Shown one piece after another: positions 61,164-64,000 of a stretch of 64,000 nt of DNA. Made by a program: the position numbers and the translations under genes. This DNA comes from Arthrobacter sulfonylureivorans (GTDB lineage Bacteria; Actinomycetota; Actinomycetes; Actinomycetales; Micrococcaceae). Position 1 is the first letter of the stretch. The number at the start of each line of letters is the position of its first letter. Below the pieces are notes generated by a model. That model was not told the DNA's origin and made no database searches. It was given only the letters and a program-made list of their open reading frames with translations. The stretch spans positions 62,001 through 126,000 of the forward strand of contig RJAE01000011.1 in the NCBI GenBank assembly GCA_004000035.1, written 5' to 3'.

Positions 61164-62576
61164 ATGTCACACACATCAGCAACCCGGCCGCAGTTCAGCC
61201 ACGCCCGGGCCCGCCGCGCCGGATTCGCGGCCTTCGTCGGCACCGCCATCGAGTGGTACGACTTCTACATCTACGCCACGGCCGCGGCCCTGGTCTTCGG
61301 CCCGCTCTTCTTCCCGGAGGCGGACCGGCTGGCCGGCATCGCCGCGGCCTTCGCCACCTACGCCGTCGGCTTCCTGGTCCGGCCGCTGGGCGGGATCATC
61401 TTCGGGCACATCGGCGACAAGTTCGGCCGGCGCCCGTCGCTGGTGATCACGCTGCTGGTGATGGGCCTGTCCACCGTGCTGGTGGGCGTGCTGCCCACGT
61501 ACGAGAACATCGGCTCCTGGGCCGCCGTGCTGCTGGTGCTGCTGCGCGTGCTGCAGGGCCTGGCGGTGGGCGGCGAGTGGGGCGGCGCCGTGCTGATGGC
61601 GGTGGAGCACTCGCCGGAGAAGTACAAGACCTTCTACGGCGGCTTCGCGCAACTGGGCAACCCGGCCGGCGCGCTGGGTGCCACGCTGATCTTCGGCATC
61701 CTGTCCGCGCAGGGCGAGACGTTCCTGGTGGACGGCGGCTGGCGCATCCCGTTCCTGCTCTCCGTGGTGCTGATCGCCGTCGGCTTCTGGGTGCGCTACC
61801 GGGTGGAGGAATCCCCGGTCTTCGAAGACAAGGTGGCCGGCCAGGAGCAGACCGTGCCGATCAAGTACGCGCTGGGCAAGAACTGGAAGCCGATCCTGAT
61901 CGGCATCGGCCTGCTACCGATCTCCACCGGCGGCTACTACCTGGCCACCACGTTCGCCACCGCCTACGGCACCGACCCGTCGGTGGGCCTGGACGAGACG
62001 CTGATCCTGAATGCCATGTCCGTGGCGGCCTTCTGCGAGCTGGTCACCTGCCTGGGCATCGCCTGGCTGGGCGACAAGTGGGGCCGCAAGCGCGTGATGG
62101 CCATCGGCCTGGTCGGCTCCGTGGTGTTCATCGTGCCGCAGTTCCTGCTGATGTCCACCGGACCGGAATGGATGATCTTCGTGGCCTTCGCCGTGGTCCG
62201 CGTGGCGATGAACTTCACCTACGCCCCGGTGGCCACCATCCTGTCCCAGCTGTTCAAGCCGCAGGCGCGCTACACCTCCATCTCGCTCTCCTACGGTCTG
62301 GCCGCCGCCCTCTGGGCCGGCCTGTCCCCGCTGGCCGCCACGCTGCTGTGGGATGCGACCGGCACGGTGTGGTCGGTGATCGGGCTGTTCGCCGCGATGG
62401 GCGCGCTGGGCCTCGTCTGCCTGGCGATCGCGCCGCAGCACGTTGACGACGACGTTTACGGCGATGCTGCCGGGGCTGCCGGTTCCGACGGTGTTGCGGG
62501 TGCTGGCGATGCCGGTTCCGACGGTGCCTCGGGTGCCGGTTCAGAAGGTATGTGGAAGAAAGAGAGCTTTAAGTAA
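61164..62576 (+). CDS. MFS transporter, metabolite:H+ symporter (MHS) family
   Basis: A 470-residue permease. The N-terminal FVGTAIEWYDFYIYATAAALVFGPLFFP is the MHS family signature; FGHIGDKFGRRPSLVITLLVMG is the MFS loop 2-3 motif and GLAVGGEWGGAVL lies in helix 5. About 12 helices are followed by a low-complexity Gly/Ala/Ser/Asp tail (about residues 433-462) not found in usual family members. The ATG at 61164 follows AAGGTGG; an ATG at 61119 is the alternative. It overlaps the amidohydrolase start (TAATG), so it may import that enzyme's substrate. Confidence 0.92.
   Translation: MSHTSATRPQFSHARARRAGFAAFVGTAIEWYDFYIYATAAALVFGPLFFPEADRLAGIAAAFATYAVGFLVRPLGGIIFGHIGDKFGRRPSLVITLLVMGLSTVLVGVLPTYENIGSWAAVLLVLLRVLQGLAVGGEWGGAVLMAVEHSPEKYKTFYGGFAQLGNPAGALGATLIFGILSAQGETFLVDGGWRIPFLLSVVLIAVGFWVRYRVEESPVFEDKVAGQEQTVPIKYALGKNWKPILIGIGLLPISTGGYYLATTFATAYGTDPSVGLDETLILNAMSVAAFCELVTCLGIAWLGDKWGRKRVMAIGLVGSVVFIVPQFLLMSTGPEWMIFVAFAVVRVAMNFTYAPVATILSQLFKPQARYTSISLSYGLAAALWAGLSPLAATLLWDATGTVWSVIGLFAAMGALGLVCLAIAPQHVDDDVYGDAAGAAGSDGVAGAGDAGSDGASGAGSEGMWKKESFK
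62461..62552 (+). repeat. Imperfect short repeats encoding a Gly/Ala/Ser/Asp tail
   Basis: Units such as GATGCCGGTTCCGACGGTG recur, with diverged spacers between them, inside the 3' end of the MHS transporter gene. The encoded tail is low in complexity and probably disordered; the repeats are prone to slippage. Confidence 0.7.
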
Positions 62577-64000
62577 TGCGCAAGCTGAAGACGTTCGACG
62601 ACGGTGCCGATTTCCAGCAGCTGCTGGTCACCGCCGGCACCATCCACACGCTGGATCCGTCCGGCAAGGGTGCGACGGCGATGCTGGTCGCCGCCGGGCG
62701 GGTGGCGGCCGTGGGCACCGAGGCCGAATGCCGCCAGGCCGCTGCCGGGCTGGGGCTGCGCGAGCCGGAGCACCGGGACCTCGGCGACTCCGTCGTCGTG
62801 CCCGGGTTCGTGGACCCGCACGCGCACCCGCTGATGTACGGGCAGATGAAGACCTGGGTGGACTGCGGACCGGACAAGGCCGGCAGCATCCCGGAGATCG
62901 TGGCGCTGCTGCGCGCGGCCGCGGAGACCGCGCCGGCCGGGCAGCCGGTGCGCGGCTACGGCTACGAGCACCGCAACCTGGCCGAGGGCCGGCACCCCAC
63001 CCGGCAGGAGCTGGACCAGGTGGCCGCCGACCGCGAGGTGTACCTGATGAACGCCTCTGGCCACGGCGGCGTGGTGAACAGCTACACGCTGGAGCTCAAC
63101 GGCATCACTCGCGACACACCCAATCCGGCCGGCGGCGAGTTCTTCCGCGACGCCGACGGCGAGCTCACCGGCGAGCTCTCCGACGCCGCCTGCAACATCC
63201 TCACCGGACTGGGCGGCGTGAAGGTGGGCCACCACGGGCCCAACTTCCACCTGGCCGACGCGCCGGACGAGCACCTGCGCCAGTTGGCTGCGGCTCAGCA
63301 GGACTTCCTGGTCGGCGGCGTGACCACGGTGGGCGACGCCCAGGTCTCGCGCCGCGAGTTCGACATGTACCTGCGGTTGGCCGAGGCGGACCAGCTGAAG
63401 ATCCGCTACAGCATGTATTTCCTCTCCCACCTGCTGGAGGAGGGGCTGGAGATCGGCATGACCGGGGCGTTCGGCAACGCGCACCTGAGCTTCGCCGGCT
63501 TCAAGTTCTACGCCGACGGCACGCTCGGCGGCTGGACCGCGTACTTCCCGGACGGCTATGTGGGCGACCCCTGCCGCACCGGCCAGCTCTACCACGACCC
63601 GGCCGACTACGCCGCGCTGATCCTGAAGGCTCATGCGGCCGGCCTCCAGACCGCCACGCACGCGCAGTCGCCCACCGCGCTGGAAATGGTGATCTCCGCG
63701 ATCGAGGCCGCGCAGGCCGAGCACCCGGACTCCGACGCCCGGCACCGGATCGAGCACTGCGGCCTGCCCACGCCGGAGCAGATCCGCCGGATGGCCGACG
63801 CCGGAATCTTCCCGGTGAACCAGCCGCAGCACTACTACAACTGGGGCGAGGGCGTGACAGCCGCGGTCGGAACCCCGGGCGAGCGGTTCAACCCTCTGGG
63901 CGAGTTCATCAACGCCGGCGTTCCGGTGACCCTGAGCTCCGACGCGCCGGTGGCCGAGCCGCGTCCGCTGGAAGCGATCCAGGCCGCGGTCACCCGGGTG
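62576..64000 (+). CDS. Amidohydrolase family 3 (YtcJ-like), truncated by the window end
   Basis: The first 475 residues of a metal-dependent amidohydrolase. The N-terminal beta segment is followed by the metal motif VPGFVDPHAHP, GFKFYADGTLGGW, THAQSPTALEMV and HRIEHCGLPTPEQI with further His ligands, then SSDAPVAEP near the edge with the catalytic Asp. Members hydrolyse amide or imine bonds in small molecules. The ATG overlaps the transporter stop (TAATG). The frame is open to the last base, so the C-terminus lies beyond the window. Confidence 0.9.
   Translation, partial: MRKLKTFDDGADFQQLLVTAGTIHTLDPSGKGATAMLVAAGRVAAVGTEAECRQAAAGLGLREPEHRDLGDSVVVPGFVDPHAHPLMYGQMKTWVDCGPDKAGSIPEIVALLRAAAETAPAGQPVRGYGYEHRNLAEGRHPTRQELDQVAADREVYLMNASGHGGVVNSYTLELNGITRDTPNPAGGEFFRDADGELTGELSDAACNILTGLGGVKVGHHGPNFHLADAPDEHLRQLAAAQQDFLVGGVTTVGDAQVSRREFDMYLRLAEADQLKIRYSMYFLSHLLEEGLEIGMTGAFGNAHLSFAGFKFYADGTLGGWTAYFPDGYVGDPCRTGQLYHDPADYAALILKAHAAGLQTATHAQSPTALEMVISAIEAAQAEHPDSDARHRIEHCGLPTPEQIRRMADAGIFPVNQPQHYYNWGEGVTAAVGTPGERFNPLGEFINAGVPVTLSSDAPVAEPRPLEAIQAAVTRV

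Noticed and set aside
1-64000. CRISPR array, tRNA or integrase-attachment site
   Set aside because: No regularly spaced repeats, cloverleaf-type sequence or integrase gene was found; island edges show only transposase remnants.

Overview
The window is high-GC DNA from an actinobacterium. A mycothione reductase gene (mycothiol is restricted to Actinobacteria), a RamB-like regulator beside the glyoxylate-shunt genes and the overall protein character point to Micrococcaceae, most likely an Arthrobacter-type soil bacterium; the genus is an inference. No rRNA, tRNA, CRISPR array or intact insertion sequence was seen.

Layout. (1) 0.1-16.2 kb: an aromatic or heterocyclic catabolic cluster with an SDR, an Old Yellow Enzyme (OYE)-type reductase, a TetR regulator, thiolase, PaaI-type thioesterase, a DapA-like aldolase, an ornithine-cyclodeaminase-like reductase, aldehyde dehydrogenase, an MhpA-like flavin monooxygenase, an extradiol dioxygenase, a soluble SsuA/NMT1-like binding protein, an FAH-family hydrolase, a cupin and acetoacetyl-CoA synthetase. 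(2) 16.3-19.7 kb: an SsuABC/NMT1-type ABC importer. (3) 19.7-28.6 kb: a second ring-cleavage cluster with a salicylate-hydroxylase-like monooxygenase, LysR regulator, second extradiol dioxygenase, second FAH protein and OYE reductase, and the hydroxyquinol branch (intradiol hydroxyquinol dioxygenase, maleylacetate reductase). (4) 28.8-38.1 kb: a ribose-type ABC importer with an ATPase-permease fusion, two zinc-type dehydrogenases, an SDR, an XRE-cupin regulator and a YciI-like protein. (5) 38.2-42.0 kb: mycothione reductase, MarR regulator and an aromatic-acid MFS permease. (6) 42.2-47.0 kb: malate synthase, isocitrate lyase and a RamB-like regulator. (7) 47.4-59.9 kb: an AT-richer defence-type island edged by decayed ISL3-type transposase pieces. 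It holds a four-gene unit (SNF2 helicase with a PLD-like N-terminus, DUF4391-like protein, type III Mod and Res) and a three-gene overlapping operon of unrecognised genes with a two-TM membrane protein. (8) 60.0-64.0 kb: a two-module Lrp/AsnC regulator divergent from an MHS-type MFS transporter and a truncated amidohydrolase.

The strongest new signal read directly from the bases is a 15-bp palindrome, consensus GATACGnnnCGTATC. It occurs in at least eight versions, each in a gap upstream of catabolic genes: OYE/tetR (two), thiolase, the OCD/ALDH divergent gap, the MhpA-like monooxygenase, FAH, monooxygenase 2/lysR, and the MFS permease 33 kb away. It links clusters 1, 3 and 5 into one regulon, probably under the TetR protein at 2717-3298. 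The acetoacetyl-CoA synthetase plus thiolase suggest that the extradiol/FAH route releases acetoacetate, which becomes acetyl-CoA; the glyoxylate shunt further along would allow growth on that acetyl-CoA.
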